DNA from: Symsagittifera roscoffensis
Lineage: Eukaryota; Xenacoelomorpha; Acoela; Convolutidae
Assembly (NCBI RefSeq): GCF_963678635.1
Contig: NC_087063.1
Span: 67,746,727-67,810,726, forward strand
DNA length: 64,000 nt
Direction: 5' to 3'
Below, piece after piece: positions 11,391-23,300 of this stretch. The translations under genes were made by a program, and so were the position numbers. Numbering within the stretch: the stretch's first letter is position 1; each line of letters opens with the position of its first letter. The notes below the pieces were generated by a model. The model saw nothing but the letters and a program-made list of their open reading frames with translations. It was not told the origin of the DNA and ran no database searches.

Positions 11391-11596
11391 GCTCTTTTTC
11401 TCCCCCCCCCCCCCCCCGACCTCACACGAGCATCACTTTCATGGTGTAACGAGTGGTTTTACAAGGTTGATTATGAAGACCAATTATGTTTGCCATGGCA
11501 TTATAAGTCCGTTTGCAAATTTTCAAAACAATCGAATTATGTGAACAACTTTTTCATTTGTGAAATTTTGCAGGTGGGGGGAAAGGAAAAAAAGCA
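11391..11596 (-). mobile_element. MITE-like element with poly-C tract (copy 1, inverted)
   Basis: It starts GGCTCTTTTTCT followed by 16 C, and ends GGTGGGGGGAAAGGAAAAA, so the ends are inverted repeats. Its reverse complement aligns with the interiors of the copies at 11994 and 17646 (CACCTGCAAAATTT..., ...CTCGTTACAC...). It is non-coding. Confidence 0.6.
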
Positions 11597-11993
11597 GATT
11601 TTAACCTTTTAATATGTAGTAAAACGCTTAAATGCCAACAAGTGAAAGGAAATTGTAATCATTTTTAGATGAATTTTGACGCATGAACCTTTTTTTAAAC
11701 AACTCGATGTTTAATTTTACGGCTCTTTTCCAGTTTTGCGACCCCTTATAAAATTACTACCTTAAATTGCTTAAAATTTGTTTATGGATCATTTTGAATG
11801 AAAGAAACATAATGAAAACTTGTTCACTTTTTCACGCTGACATATTTTATAGGAGTAAAGATCGTCAAAAGACGTTAATAGGCTTTCGTAAATTTAATTT
11901 TAGAAAAACTCACGGGGGACTGAAAAAGAGCCAATTTTATGAGGAAGTCGGAAACTTTACTTTGAAACTGGAAAGGAACCACAATAATTTTTC

Positions 11994-12176
11994 GGCTCTT
12001 TTTCCTTCCCCCCCCCACCTGCAAATTTTTATATTTGAAGTAACTGTTCACTTTGTTCGATTGTCATGAAAATTGGCATGTAGACTAATTAGGCCATGAC
12101 AAACAGCTGTAAGACCGCTCGTTAGACCATAAAATTCATGTTTGAGTGAGGTGGGGGTGGAGAAGGAAAAAGAGCC
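11994..12176 (+). mobile_element. MITE-like element with poly-C tract (copy 2)
   Basis: 183 bp. The left end is GGCTCTTTTTCCTTC plus 9 C; the right end is GGTGGGGGTGGAGAAGGAAAAAGAGCC, a long imperfect inverted repeat of the left end. The interior matches the copy at 17646. No ORF. Confidence 0.65.
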
Positions 12177-12570
12177 AATTTCTCATTTAACTACATGCAT
12201 ATTTATTATGAAAAGAATGCTTTGCAATGTAGGGTGAAAAGGGAAAAAATCTTGCACTGATTTGACCAAGATAACAAGTAGGAATATCGTGGATAAGGGT
12301 TATTGCCTTTTCTACTACCCAAAAACTCCCTATGAAATATAAACAGATGGCTTAGAGGCTTTTTCCATTTTTTCTTACTCCTTACATCTTAACGTCACGC
12401 ACTCAGTCACAAAAATATGCAAGACAATTGAAAAAATGGAAAATTTGAATTGTAGGGGGTAAAATGGAAGAGAGCCGTCTTTGCGAAGTTTTTTTTTGAG
12501 GACCAAAAATGTTTGTAATTTGGCAATAAAAACGCGCTAATTTGATGGAAATTGGATTACGTGAACAAAG
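12177..12570. other. AT-rich DNA with degenerate GGCTCT/AGAGCC traces
   Basis: There is no coding potential. Fragments such as GGGTAAAATGGAAGAGAGCCG near 12460 resemble the right end of the poly-C/poly-G element family, so decayed copies may be present. Confidence 0.4.
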
Positions 12571-12826
12571 TGAAACCAGATCTAAACTATATTTTATTAT
12601 TGGTTATAAATTGGATATTTATCACTATAAAATATTTAATATTAACCAATCATGATCCATCTAACTAACAACCCACTTATTTGTAAGTGCTGAAATTACT
12701 TGTAATTTCAGCACCAGAGATATTTGAATTTATTTTAGAAATTAGTTACCTCTCCAAGAGACCTTCTAGCAATCGCAATAAGCCAGTATACTCTAGATCT
12801 ATTGAGCCAAGCAGAGACTAGTTAAA
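12571..12826 (+). repeat. 5' LTR of the orphan element
   Basis: 256 bp, beginning TGAAACCAGATCTAAAC and ending GACTAGTTAAA. It matches 16435-16691 with few mismatches and one small indel. It contains the 28-nt hairpin at 12687-12714. Confidence 0.82.
12687..12714. promoter_or_regulatory. Perfect 13-bp inverted repeat (hairpin) in the LTR
   Basis: GTGCTGAAATTAC, TT, GTAATTTCAGCAC: a perfect palindrome with a two-base spacer. The second LTR keeps it at 16552-16579 with one mismatch. Its role (dimerisation, termination or a protein site) is unknown. Confidence 0.6.
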
Positions 12827-13050
12827 TTTACCAAACCTACATCATAACCATCCATTATCATTAGTTTCACGAAATTTTCGAAACTTAGCAATCACAAACC
12901 CTCCAAACTTAAGAACAAGCCACATGCAAAGCCCCATTCAACATATAGTAACCCAACACCCCCAAAATGACGATACATATGAACAAATCATTGAACAGCC
13001 CCTTATCACCGTATTTTAAAATCTCAAAATAATCATTTTCTCAGCACACG

Positions 13051-14838
13051 ATGAGCAGACAAATTGGATCACTCCATCGATCAAATTCCCACCCTGCCAA
13101 CCTCCAAAATCCAATCCATATTATCCCACTTTTTGCTTTCCCGCCATCTGATTCACCACAAACTAATACATCATCAGGCATGAATTCTGATACTAACTCA
13201 AATATCACAGTTTTTCAGACAATATCACAATTCAATAATTCCGATGTAGAAACTCCCGATGAATTCGCAGATTCCGAACCATCCCCTTCTACCCATACCC
13301 AGACCAACTCTTCAATCTTCTCAAAACCCCCCTTTCTACCTATTCAAACTCAAAACCAATGTACATCTCCCTACACTCTTCTCAAGTGACCCCAACCTAC
13401 TCCCCATTTAATTATGAACGATCAATCAATAATTGCCCAGATAATATTCAATTTTTCGAAGAATTAGATAATTTTATAAAACTCCAACAACAGTTACTGT
13501 CTCCCCACACTCTCACCATTCACCAGCTATCATCAAGAATAACATCATTAAATCCACCAACACCTACACCAATTTCAGATTATACTCCATCACTAGCTCA
13601 GTCATCTAAATCAACAGAAACATCCACCAGTACTATTAGAGCTAATAGAACCTTTAAACGAGTATTCCCAAATCATCCGTTCCCATCCAAACCCGGAACC
13701 GCCCGAGAATACATTAACCATCCAGACCACACCAATACTACAAATTATCTTCAAATAACCCTACCATTATTTCCCCAATATACATTAAAACAACCCCGAA
13801 CCACATCATTTTGTAGATGAACATGTGTTAATACCCACACTTCATTGGATAGCTTATTACAATTTTACTAACCCCCTTACGCTACCACTGCTTAATACCG
13901 CAAAAGATATTGAAAAAAAAATAAGAACGAATTATTTAGACTAACCACGACATTAACACCCCGACCATAGGTAGAATATAAAAGGTTACTAAAAAATTTT
14001 CACTGCACCCCGAGCTAACGACTATTCAATTGAATATTATGATCATAACATCATAAGATCTAATCAAGACCAATTTCTTGACGACGATCAATTTGCAAAC
14101 CCACAATTACCAGAAAACTTTTTCATCAAAACACCCTACTTAATCACACTTAGCATACTAGATAAAAAGCATGACCACATTATTTCAGAAGCATTATCAG
14201 ATATTCAAGCATACAAATCATTTCACGAAAAAATTCAAACATTTTCACTAACCTTTCATTTCCTCACAGCAAAAGAACGTGATTTGCACTGTTCACACGA
14301 CATCATGTTCAGAAATAAACAAACACACACTTACACTTATTATCGTTTTATCCAGAATCATTTTCATTTACACACACCATCACGACAACCCCACCACAGA
14401 TTTCAATTCATCATTTCTAAATACACCTCACCGCTTTTCCTAAATTTCACGTTTGGTATTAAAAATACTAAACTTCAAGGCATTCTCCGGAATTATGACC
14501 CAATCACCCAGATTTATATATTTTGTCCCCTCACCAAGACCTTCAACGAAGAAGAATCCCGACCCCTAATCGTCCCGCATGAATATATTCAACCTATAGA
14601 AGTACCCATTTTAGAATTCATCCACAGCAATAAATACAATCACAAAATTTATAATCTAATTCAGAACACACCTCACGAATTTGCAGTAGGCACCGAAGAA
14701 CTAAAAACCATAAAAGCACTTCAATTGCTTTGGCCACTGCTCCAAACTAAAAACATCATACGCATACTAGCAAAGTTACTAACCACATCAGATGCTATTC
14801 ACGATGTTTTCCCTCATGGCTTCTTTCTCGATGACTAA
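13051..14838 (+). pseudogene. Unknown protein(s) of the orphan LTR element, frameshifted
   Basis: Frames at 13051-13389 (112 codons, starting ATG just after a splice-acceptor-like TTTTCTCAG) and 13359-13820 (153 codons) are followed by an in-phase stretch near 13790-13945. A frame open from about 13993 to the stop at 14838 then gives roughly 280 residues; its first ATG is at 14284. The product is rich in Ser, Thr, Pro, Asn, Gln and His at the N-terminus and more globular later (SPLFLNFTFGIKNTKLQGIL, ALQLLWPLLQTKNIIRILAK). The coding strand is strikingly poor in G. I recognise no domain. It may be one protein broken by two or three frameshifts, or several exons; a consensus GTAAGT follows the stop at 14838. 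Confidence 0.45.
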
Positions 14839-14839
14839 G

Positions 14840-14922
14840 GTAAGTATGAATTTAATTTTTGAAAACTATTTATTTTAAAATAAAACTAATCATTCCTTAT
14901 AAGTAATTTACATTTTCTCTAG
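14840..14922 (+). other. Possible 83-bp intron
   Basis: A donor GTAAGT at 14840 and an acceptor TTTTCTCTAG ending at 14922 enclose an AT-rich stretch. A frame opens exactly at the first base after the acceptor. The upstream frame stops four bases before the donor, so splicing would serve a different reading phase or the stop is secondary. Confidence 0.4.
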
Positions 14923-15180
14923 TCTTCACATCACAATCACCTACAACAAGAAAAAACAAATAAAAATACAAACTCTTTTTTCATAATAAACTCTATTAAT
15001 TCTACAGCACTAAATGATGCAGTAAAATTCAAGTTCAAAGTATTAAATTCAATTAAAAATTATCTCCCTAAAGGTAGTAAAACTAAATACGATGATAATC
15101 AATTTATATTTTCAGACCCCCACATAGCAGTAAAACTTATTCTTAAAGTAGTAAATTTATACGAAAAAATGCAGTATTAA
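14923..15180 (+). CDS. Putative last exon of the orphan LTR element
   Basis: 86 codons, open from the splice-acceptor position to TAA at 15178-15180, without needing an ATG. The protein starts with a polar Asn/Gln stretch, then a compact basic/hydrophobic part (KFKVLNSIKNYLPKG, AVKLILKVVNLYEKM). The low-G bias matches 13051-14838. I recognise no family. It could be chance, given the AT-rich composition. Confidence 0.35.
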   Translation, partial: SSHHNHLQQEKTNKNTNSFFIINSINSTALNDAVKFKFKVLNSIKNYLPKGSKTKYDDNQFIFSDPHIAVKLILKVVNLYEKMQY

Positions 15181-16434
15181 CCTTTTGTATATCTTCTGTT
15201 CACCCGCACAAGAATTTTATCCACAATCGCACAACTCGCCCACGAAGAATTGTTTAATATAATGAATTCAAGTTTTAAGTTTTCACTAACAACATTTCAA
15301 ACAAGCGATAACAAACTTGCAACATTCCTTTAACCCGGTTGAAATAGAATTATATAATAACCAAACTAACCAACGCAGCTAACTAAACACTATTAACCAC
15401 GAACTAACAGCATGACTAAGAAAAGATCACCTACGGTACCCAAACTGGAGTAACACCAGCTTAGAACCGGATAAATTATTCTTTTAAAGATTACTTTTAA
15501 GTCTGAACAGAACACAAAAGAACAAAACACCAAAAAGTCGAAAGAAAAAACTAAAACAAACAATTTGATTTTTGAAGAGAAGACAAAACTAAGACAACAA
15601 AAGAAAACACTAGTAAAAAAATGGCATGAAAAGTTGAACTAACACAAGACCCTCCAAAAAGAGCACGAAATTATACCTTCATCTCTGGCCTAACCCACCA
15701 GAAGAGGACGTCCTGAGCATGCTCTATAGCCGGCCTAACCCACCGTGCTATATCCACGCTTTGTGACCTCACTATATTTTTGACAAGAAGTACTCAAGGG
15801 TGAGTAACTGTTAAAAATAACTGAAGTAAAACTAAAATGCTTTTGCGAAAACAATTAACCAAAATCATAATTAAAAAAATTGAATTAACAAAATTTTATA
15901 AATTGTAAATCATAATATGCAGTACATAGATCACACACAACCACAAAGACGAGCATCCAAAGACTAGACGACCCCATCACACTCAACTTACAGAATGGCT
16001 AAACACAACCGACATGCCGTCCACAATCACGACTCAAAAAGGATTTAGAGTACGACTTGATTTCGCAGAAAAGGACTTCATTGAATCAGACCAATGACCA
16101 CCTCGATGTTCAAGTAAAGATCCGAGTTACAAGGCATTCCCTCCAAACTCAAGTTTCACGCCATTCCCAATCCAGATTGCAAAATAGTTCTCCACAACCG
16201 ATCAAGATCAGACGATCATAACAAACCATCTTGAAATCAGATTGATTTCGTTGGCGGTCATAGTCTTTGTCGAACGACAGCTAGTAATTTCCTATCGACA
16301 ATTCCAGCTTCCTGGAGCTTTCGCCTCCAAGAACGAAACAAGAAATGATGCTCGCCAAATACCCACGATCATCATCCATCCTTCATTACAGATAGAAGAT
16401 ACAAGATTCAAAAACTCTGTAAGCCCCGAATGGG
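15181..16434 (+). other. 3' interior of the orphan LTR element, no clear gene
   Basis: A-rich to 15660, then mixed composition. The phrase GGCCTAACCCACC occurs twice (about 15689 and 15734). A frame at 16242-16520 runs into the LTR and has no recognisable features. The polypurine-like run CCCCGAATGGG just precedes the second LTR. Confidence 0.45.
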
Positions 16435-16691
16435 TGGAACCAGATCTAAACTATATTTTATTTTTGATTATAACTTGGATATTTTATCACTATAAAAAAT
16501 TTAATATTAACCAATCATGATCCATCTAACTAACAACCCACTTATTTGTAAGTGCTGAAATGACTTGTAATTTCAGCACCAGAGAGATTTGAATTTAACT
16601 TAGAAATTAGTTACCTCTCCAAGAGACCTTCTAGCAATCGCAATAAGCCAGTATACTCTAGATCTATTGAGCCTAGCAGAGACTAGTTAAA
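16435..16691 (+). repeat. 3' LTR of the orphan element
   Basis: 257 bp, TGGAACCAGATCTAAAC...GACTAGTTAAA, the partner of 12571-12826. The hairpin is at 16552-16579. Confidence 0.82.
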
Positions 16692-17645
16692 CACCCTGAG
16701 ACTAGTAGATAGAAGAGTAAGATTAGGATCGGTATTAGACTAAGAAGTTGCACGAATCTATCCGGCCGAAAATAAGATAGCGTGACGAGCAGACGGTGTA
16801 CCCTATCCGAAATTACTCTTTGAGTTACACCTCGAACCTAACTCAAAAGGTTGAAAAACTATTCAAAAAACTGCATCCAGGGAGCCGTCTCGGGTCGAGG
16901 TCGTGGTTTTAAGGCCAGATTTTACTAATCTTATTCGGTCCGCGTTTGGACGAAAGTTCGTAGAGGCAACGCAGGTCCAAATTTGCGAAGTCTAAACATG
17001 AGTCTGCAAAGTGTGAAATTATGTCTTCAAAGTCTGAGCAAAAGTCTGCAAAATCTGAGCATGAAGTCTGCGAATGAGTAAATTACTCAAGTCTGTACAT
17101 TTTGCTCATGTGAAAGACTGGAACAGTTTACCTTCTTTGCGTGATGCTTTAGGTGTGCGCGTCACAGATCGTCCTCTGTTGAATATTTTTGTTTTCATTG
17201 TCGAAAACAGAGATGAAATTTTGTTCTTCGATGCTTCTGGGTTCGAATCTGATTTCTGGCTGTCGTTCTCAGAAATATCCAGCCTCAAACTTTCACGAGG
17301 CATATCAACGCGCTGGCATAGTATACCAATGAAAAATTTTTTGTAGCTCAAATAACTGAACTATTTCGCGACTTCATCAATTATGAGCGTAATATATGTA
17401 GGCATGTGCAAAATTCTGAGTAACAATCTTAGCTTGCTTGGCATCATTTTCCAATGTTGTCAGGCAGCCTTCACAAAAAAATGACCGCATTCCAGCATTC
17501 CAGGTCAGCTCTCAGGCTTTTGCGATGAGTGGGGTGGGATTACGGATTTCAAATTTTTTAGGCTGATCAAATTGATTTTCGTAGCTTTTGTTGTCAAAAA
17601 TTGATTTGTTGTCAAAAATTGTTTTTGATTTTGTTGTCAAAAATT
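16692..17645. other. Unassigned DNA
   Basis: No supported gene. A short degenerate repeat on AAGTCTG(C/A)AAA lies at about 16990-17095. Overlapping open frames on both strands at 17074-17351 have no recognisable domain. Confidence 0.5.
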
Positions 17646-17868
17646 GGCTCTTTTTCCTCCTTCCCCCCCCCCCCCCCCCCCCACCAGCAAAATTTTACAT
17701 GTAAATTTGTTGATCACTTTGTCCGATTGTAATGAAAATTTACATACGGATAAATAAGGCCACGACAAACATAATTGGTCTTCATACACAACCTCGTAAA
17801 AACACTCGTTACACTAATATAATGAAGCTCGTGTGAGGTGGGGGGGGGGGGGGAAAGGAAAAAGCGCC
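17646..17868 (+). mobile_element. MITE-like element with poly-C/poly-G tracts (copy 3)
   Basis: 223 bp. The left end is GGCTCTTTTTCCTCCTT plus 20 C; the right end is 14 G plus AAAGGAAAAAGCGCC. The ends are inverted repeats and the interior aligns with 11994-12176 and with the reverse complement of 11391-11596. A more decayed relative may lie at 17961-18180. Confidence 0.65.
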
Positions 17869-20800
17869 AAAAATTCTATATAGCAAAACTTTGAAAACAA
17901 ATGCAAAAACTGCCAAGGAAAAATGAAAAAACTGCCGAAAAAGTGTGAAAATACGTTTTTTGGCTTTTTTCCCTACCCACCGTAGATAAGCACTATACTT
18001 TTATGGTATAACGAGGGTTTTTACAAATTTAATCTATAGAAACCAAATTCAAGTTTTGTCCACTAGTCAAATTTTGTAATAATCGGTTCATGTCAGCAAA
18101 AATTTGTAGTTGCAAAGCTTCGCAGGTTGTGTTGGGGGGCTTGTATAGGGTGCCTTTTTCGAAAAAAAGTGCCTCTTTCGACAGGCGCTCGACTTTCAAG
18201 ATTATTATCTATTAGCGCCTTTGCAAGAAAAATTGTCGGCTAAAACTGGATGCCTTAGCTATAGTTTATGTTAAGAAAGGAATTGAGCCGTTTAAAAAGA
18301 AAAGATAGAAAGAGCCGAAGCTTGCTCACACTTGTTCACGCTGACCTGTTTTTTTTTGAATTTTAGAACATCATAATTATACTTCCGATATAATAGAACA
18401 ACGACCAAACAATGTATAAATGAAAGGTCAGTATTGTTCTGACTATTGGAAAAGGGGAGAAACTTTGTTTTAGTTTTTTCTGTTTTCCACAAAATCAGGT
18501 ACCGCAAATAATCATCGGACTGGGTTGAGTGTTCATATCATACAGTCGTGAACCACATTTAAAAATTTCAAAAAAATTTCTCCGCGTCGAGAAAAACAGG
18601 TTTGAAATTTTTGATTTTTCGTCGTATTTCGAGTGAATAAGAAGAAGAAGAAGAATTTATTTCGCTTTTGATTTATAACAAAAGCGAGCGAGCAGTCTCA
18701 TTTTAACTGCTTAAAAGCTTATAATAGCTTAATTTAAAACGTATATACTTAGTAATACTTGAGTAACGTTAGTTTACCTGGAGTGTTTTAGAGCCTTTTT
18801 GAATCAAGTTTTTCAAAAAATCAAAAAACTGCAAAACTTGAGCAAAAATTTTTTTTGATTATTTTTTTTTCATTTTTCAAGTAATATTTCTAAATTTTTT
18901 TTCAATTTGCTTCTTTTGCTATGATTGTCGAATATACCTAATCTCCAATTTTTGTTCAGTTCTTTTTATCACACCACGCCACAAAAAACGACAAGAATTA
19001 GAAAAATTTTTGTTGTTTTTTTAAGAATATGGTCGGAACATTCTGTGCCACTTGCACAGTAACCGGCTATCCTTGTTTTTGTTTTGAAATTGCATAAATC
19101 ATTCCGTTGAGGATGTTAAACAATACCATAAACTAAGATTCTATTCCATTTTTTTTACCTGAAATTCTTTGTAAAATTTTAAAAATCAATTCATCGCTAT
19201 CGCAATGTAATAAAAAAATGATTATTGAAAGTATCATCTTAACTAAACCATAGAACGTACCGAGTTTCATTTAACTGTCAGTTTATAAAGACTCCCTTGA
19301 CATTTAAAAAAGTTGAAAATAAAGATAACTAAAAAAAGGCGAAATAATTTTTTTTTCGGTTCCCACTTCAGACCATTTTTGTAATAACTGATGGATTCCT
19401 TGGTCTTTTTTCCAAGTTTCGAAAAAAGTGACGGAAAGCTTTTGCTCGGGTTGGTTTCGTCTTTTAACTAGCGATTTCTGATACGAGCAATCTCTTATAA
19501 CATTCTTTTCCGAAACGCTTAATAGATTTTGTTGATTTTTTATTTTAGAACGCCTACATTTTTCCGACTTCATAAAAATTACGCGGCTTTACTTTTCAAC
19601 CAATGATTTGAACTACAATGTTCTTTCTGTCATCAAAAGTTGTTTGACATCTCATCAATCCATTTTCTAAATAAGTTCATTTGAGTGAACTTCAATTTTT
19701 TAGCCGATTTTCTATTTCTTTTTATTTCTGAGGAAAACTATTAAATGAGGGCTTAGTCAAGATCCGCAGCTTTCCAAAAAGAAGTTTTGAACCCATAACT
19801 CAAGCTGGGTGGGCTTTTTATGGGAATTTTTTTGTCACCCATAACACCTCTTTGACTAGTTTCGATTGATTGACCAAACAACAACTTGATTTTTTCTTCT
19901 ATTTTTAATCAGGGGCTGGATTCTTTTAAACAAGTTCAATGATCATTTTACGAGGCTTCGGCTCTAAGCCTTGAGTAGATTCAGGGAAAACGGCAAACTT
20001 TTGAAATTTCATCCATTTAAAAGTAAAAGTTGATTATTTCACACATGGCTGTTATTAGGGTGTACCCACAAAAAAGACTGCTCGCAATCATGGCAATGTT
20101 CAGATTCCTCTATAAATGGCCTCCAAGATTTTTTTTCTTGAAATATTGACAATTATGAAATTTTGGCTGATAATACCAAATTTTATGTCTAAAATTGAGA
20201 CCAGTTAGGTTGCTTGGATGAGTTTGGTTTGGGATACTTTTACTGGGGTAAGTAGTCACGCGTAAATACTTTATGTTACACATTCCGCGTCAAGGTATGA
20301 AAGGAGCAGTTTAGCTAGAATTTGTGACGATAACATATTGGTGGGAACTACGAAGAATTTCACATCAACCCCATCCTAAAACCAGAGAAACAAAATCCTT
20401 TAATAAACTGACCTAAAAAAATTAAGAAATTGGATTCTTCGAAAACATGATTTGAATTTGTTTAATTGTGTTTTTGAGGTTTTCACAAAAATGCGGGACC
20501 CATTTTTTAGACTAGTATTTTCCTGTGTCTCAACTATCTCAATTGCACCCCCGAGCAAACATATTCATCGATTGCTGGCAAAAATGGAAGGAAAAGAAAA
20601 AAAATGAGAAACAATCGAAACATTCCCCAAAAAACGAAAAAGCTATGCTTTGAAAGCTATACAGTTATCATTCTATTCCTCTTATCCTTACAGGCCATCT
20701 TCAAAATATAGCAACAGAAAGAAATTTTGTTGGACATTTACTGTCCAATTTTTCCAGGAAAATGCTGTTGTTTGTGTTTGGTGTATCTGAAGTGGCTAAA

Positions 20801-22009
20801 TAAATTTGAGAAAAACTGCAAAAATTGGAAAACTCAGGAAACTTCAGATCGAAAACGAAACTTCGGAACGTTGAACACTCGCACGACACGAGTGTTTGTC
20901 CTTAAATTTGGCGGAGTCGGAATATTCAGGGGCAGATTCTGGATGGACCCGACCCCTCAAAAAATTGAAAGTTGGTAGGAGAACTACGTTATCACCCATG
21001 AATTGTGGAAACGGAGGCCCGGTGCTCACCGACTTTCTAGTGAAGTTTACCGTCTTTTTAACTACTATAAGTCCTTTAACACTTAAATTTAATTCAATTT
21101 CGATGATTCACTTCGGAGCATGAGTAGTTGAGGGCGGGGAAAATTTCAACCCATCTCTAATGGATCCGATACGTAACTGTTATTAAAAATTATTTAATTT
21201 ATGGTTTTAGTCCTGTTTTTAGTGGACATCTTTTTTTTTGGGATTCGATACCCAGATATGTGGTGATTACTGCATATAAGCGAAAACCATGTAAGACTCA
21301 ATTGGCTGCTGGCTTAGAAGTCGTAACAGATTCGCTGACTCCTAAAAATAATAAAAATCAACTGGATAGGTCAAGAGGATTAAAAAAACACGCAAAAGTA
21401 AGGTGTCTGACGTCAGCCATTTGTCTGAAGGGACTTATCTGTTCCCGTTTGCTGTTTTTTATGGTCGAACAATTCAATAGGTGGCGACGGTTTTATTCAC
21501 TTTGCAGGAAAAGTCGCGAATTGTTCAGGCTTAAAATGAACTTTTCACGGTTTGACTATTGATTTTTAAAATTGTTCATTTCTTTCGCTCGAAAGACAGC
21601 AAACTCCTTTCGAAAATCAACAGTATCGGTCGCAAAAATTTGTTCAATTTGTAGCTCCCAAATTGATATTCAATCGTTAAATGAGAATTTTAAAATGTTA
21701 ATGATCTCGCGCAATGATTCAATTGTTAAAAAATTGAAAATCAGGGCTGAAAGAAACTTATAAGAATTTGACCAAGCAAAATCCTACATTAAAATTACAT
21801 AAGAGATTACAAGATCAATTTTTACAATTACTTTTTTTTTACCTGAACGATTTTTGTTTTTTTTTGTTTTTTTTCCTGAATAAATTTTTGTTTCAAGATC
21901 AGTTTCTTCTTTAAACCGACATGGCTGTTATCTGAACTTATTTCATTTAACCATATTACATGGCCTAAATTTTTAGTTAGTTCCGGGCTGAGAGTATTGA
22001 ATTTTGGCC
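17869..22009. other. 4.1 kb of AT-rich DNA without supported genes
   Basis: Scanned on both strands. Only short frames occur, none with recognisable motifs (for example 19304-19573 minus and 20689-21123). A small hairpin TCGCTTTTG...CAAAAGCGA lies near 18662-18690. A GAA repeat is at about 18641-18655. Many T/A homopolymers are present. Confidence 0.55.
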
Positions 22010-23300
22010 TTTCTCTCTAATTATGCAAAGCCTCTAGTTTGAATAGTTTATGGGTGTTGTCTATTTGACTTACAGTCACTGATTTCAACTCAGCAGTTCT
22101 ATCAACTTCTTTGCCACATTCTTGTAAAACTTGTCCTCATGAGCGAGTCCTATTTTGCGTTTTTTTTTAATCATTCTTCCTGTTTAAAAATTGCACTGTT
22201 TGGCCAATATAGGTGATTTTACACGCACTACAGTTACGTTTATACATTATTTTGGACTTATGGGCAAGAAATTTTTTGAGGGATTGCCTGTTTGCTTTTA
22301 TTTTTCAGGTATTGGAAATTACTTTTCTCCCGGAAAGTTGGTGCAATTTTGCTTTTAGTAGTTTTGTTGGATTGCAGGGATGTTGTATTATCAAAACAGG
22401 TGTGAATCAATCGACCAGTTCTCGCCTCCCTTTTACCGGAATTACAAAATTTTTCTAGCCTTCAATAATCTTATTATAAGTTTCGGATACTATCTTGCCC
22501 AACCATTTTTCGGATAATGATTTTCGATCAATTTTTTTTGGTTTTTCTTCAACGCCTTCTAAAAGTTTTACGATGTTGAGTTGCTTGTAAAAATCCGATT
22601 GATCATCTCTGCAATGATTTTTCATTACAAAGAAGCACAATACCGATAATATTGGATTTCTGGTACCACCAAAAAGAAGCCCGTATTCGTGAGTCGACGT
22701 TTACATTTAATTCCAATAGGGTCAAATTACCGTTCTTGTTAATTATTCAAATCAAATTGCATTTTTGGAGGCAACTTATTAGCAGTTGTACCAACAATTT
22801 TCCCAGGATTGCCCCTCAAAAATCTAACCCATTTATCTTGAAATATTTTAACACCTGTCTCAGACCGATCAATTTGCTGTTTTTTAAGCATGCCCAGCAA
22901 TAAAGTTTTTAGCAATGTTTGCAAATTTGGTTTCCGACAGATTATCACACCTTAAAAGGTACCAACTGAAACAAGCTTTGAATTATACCCTCCTTGTTTT
23001 TTAATTCACCTTTTTCTAACAACCAGGTCAGACTCAATTAAAATTTTCTGTGGACAACCTCAATTTGATAATTGTTTCAGCAAGTTCTTGTTTTTTTGTA
23101 CCAAAAAATGGAAAAAATAAGAATAAAAGCAACACTAGATCATCTTTTAGTCACATGACACAAATTGTTGCATTTAAAATGATTCTTACTCAAAGCCAAG
23201 TTTTTTAAATGGTTTTCCAAGCATTTTGTTCATGGATTTGAAAAAACTCTTGACGATTTGCTCATGTGGCTATATAAATAACTTCGTGGAATAGGTAATT
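22010..23300 (-). pseudogene. Decayed Penelope-like RT and GIY-YIG nuclease (PLE copy 2)
   Basis: Order on the minus strand: near 23290 a SLYTN(x)LFHEVIYIA-like segment equivalent to SLYTNVPLKEAIGIA of the intact PLE; near 23200 KNHFKCNN, equivalent to KVYFKCND; at 22795-22740 TANKLPPKMQFDLNN, equivalent to ANSLHPNLQFTLEK; and at 22640-22455 the connector ending KIVSETYNKIIEG, equivalent to KVASEALCKIIEG. Near 22245-22170 comes MYKRNCSACKITYIGQTVQF, the GIY-YIG core. Stops and frameshifts are dense. It sits downstream of an ORF1 remnant at 23830-24235, the same order as in the PLE at 38059-42249. Confidence 0.75.

Larger units (their letters stand above)
12571..16691 (+). mobile_element. LTR-flanked 4.1-kb element of unknown class
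   Basis: Two nearly identical direct repeats (12571-12826 and 16435-16691) flank a 3.6-kb interior. The interior has no reverse transcriptase, integrase or protease motif that I can find in any frame. It holds a series of frames on the plus strand (13051-14838 and 14923-15180) with a marked deficit of G and excess of A and C, unlike its surroundings. The repeat architecture suggests a non-autonomous LTR retrotransposon carrying its own or a captured gene. No TSD or convincing primer-binding site was found, so an LTR retroelement is the best guess, not proven. Confidence 0.6.

Noticed and set aside
12571-12826. A target-site duplication for the orphan LTR element
   Set aside because: The bases before 12571 and after 16691 do not match over 4-6 bp at any boundary I tried, so no TSD is claimed.
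17074-17351. Overlapping frames on both strands (90 and 81 codons) as a possible host exon
   Set aside because: No recognisable domain, no convincing splice signals and no neighbour exons; length is within chance for this region.
19304-19573. 89-codon Lys-rich minus-strand frame
   Set aside because: AT-rich composition produces such Lys/Asn frames by chance; no motif.
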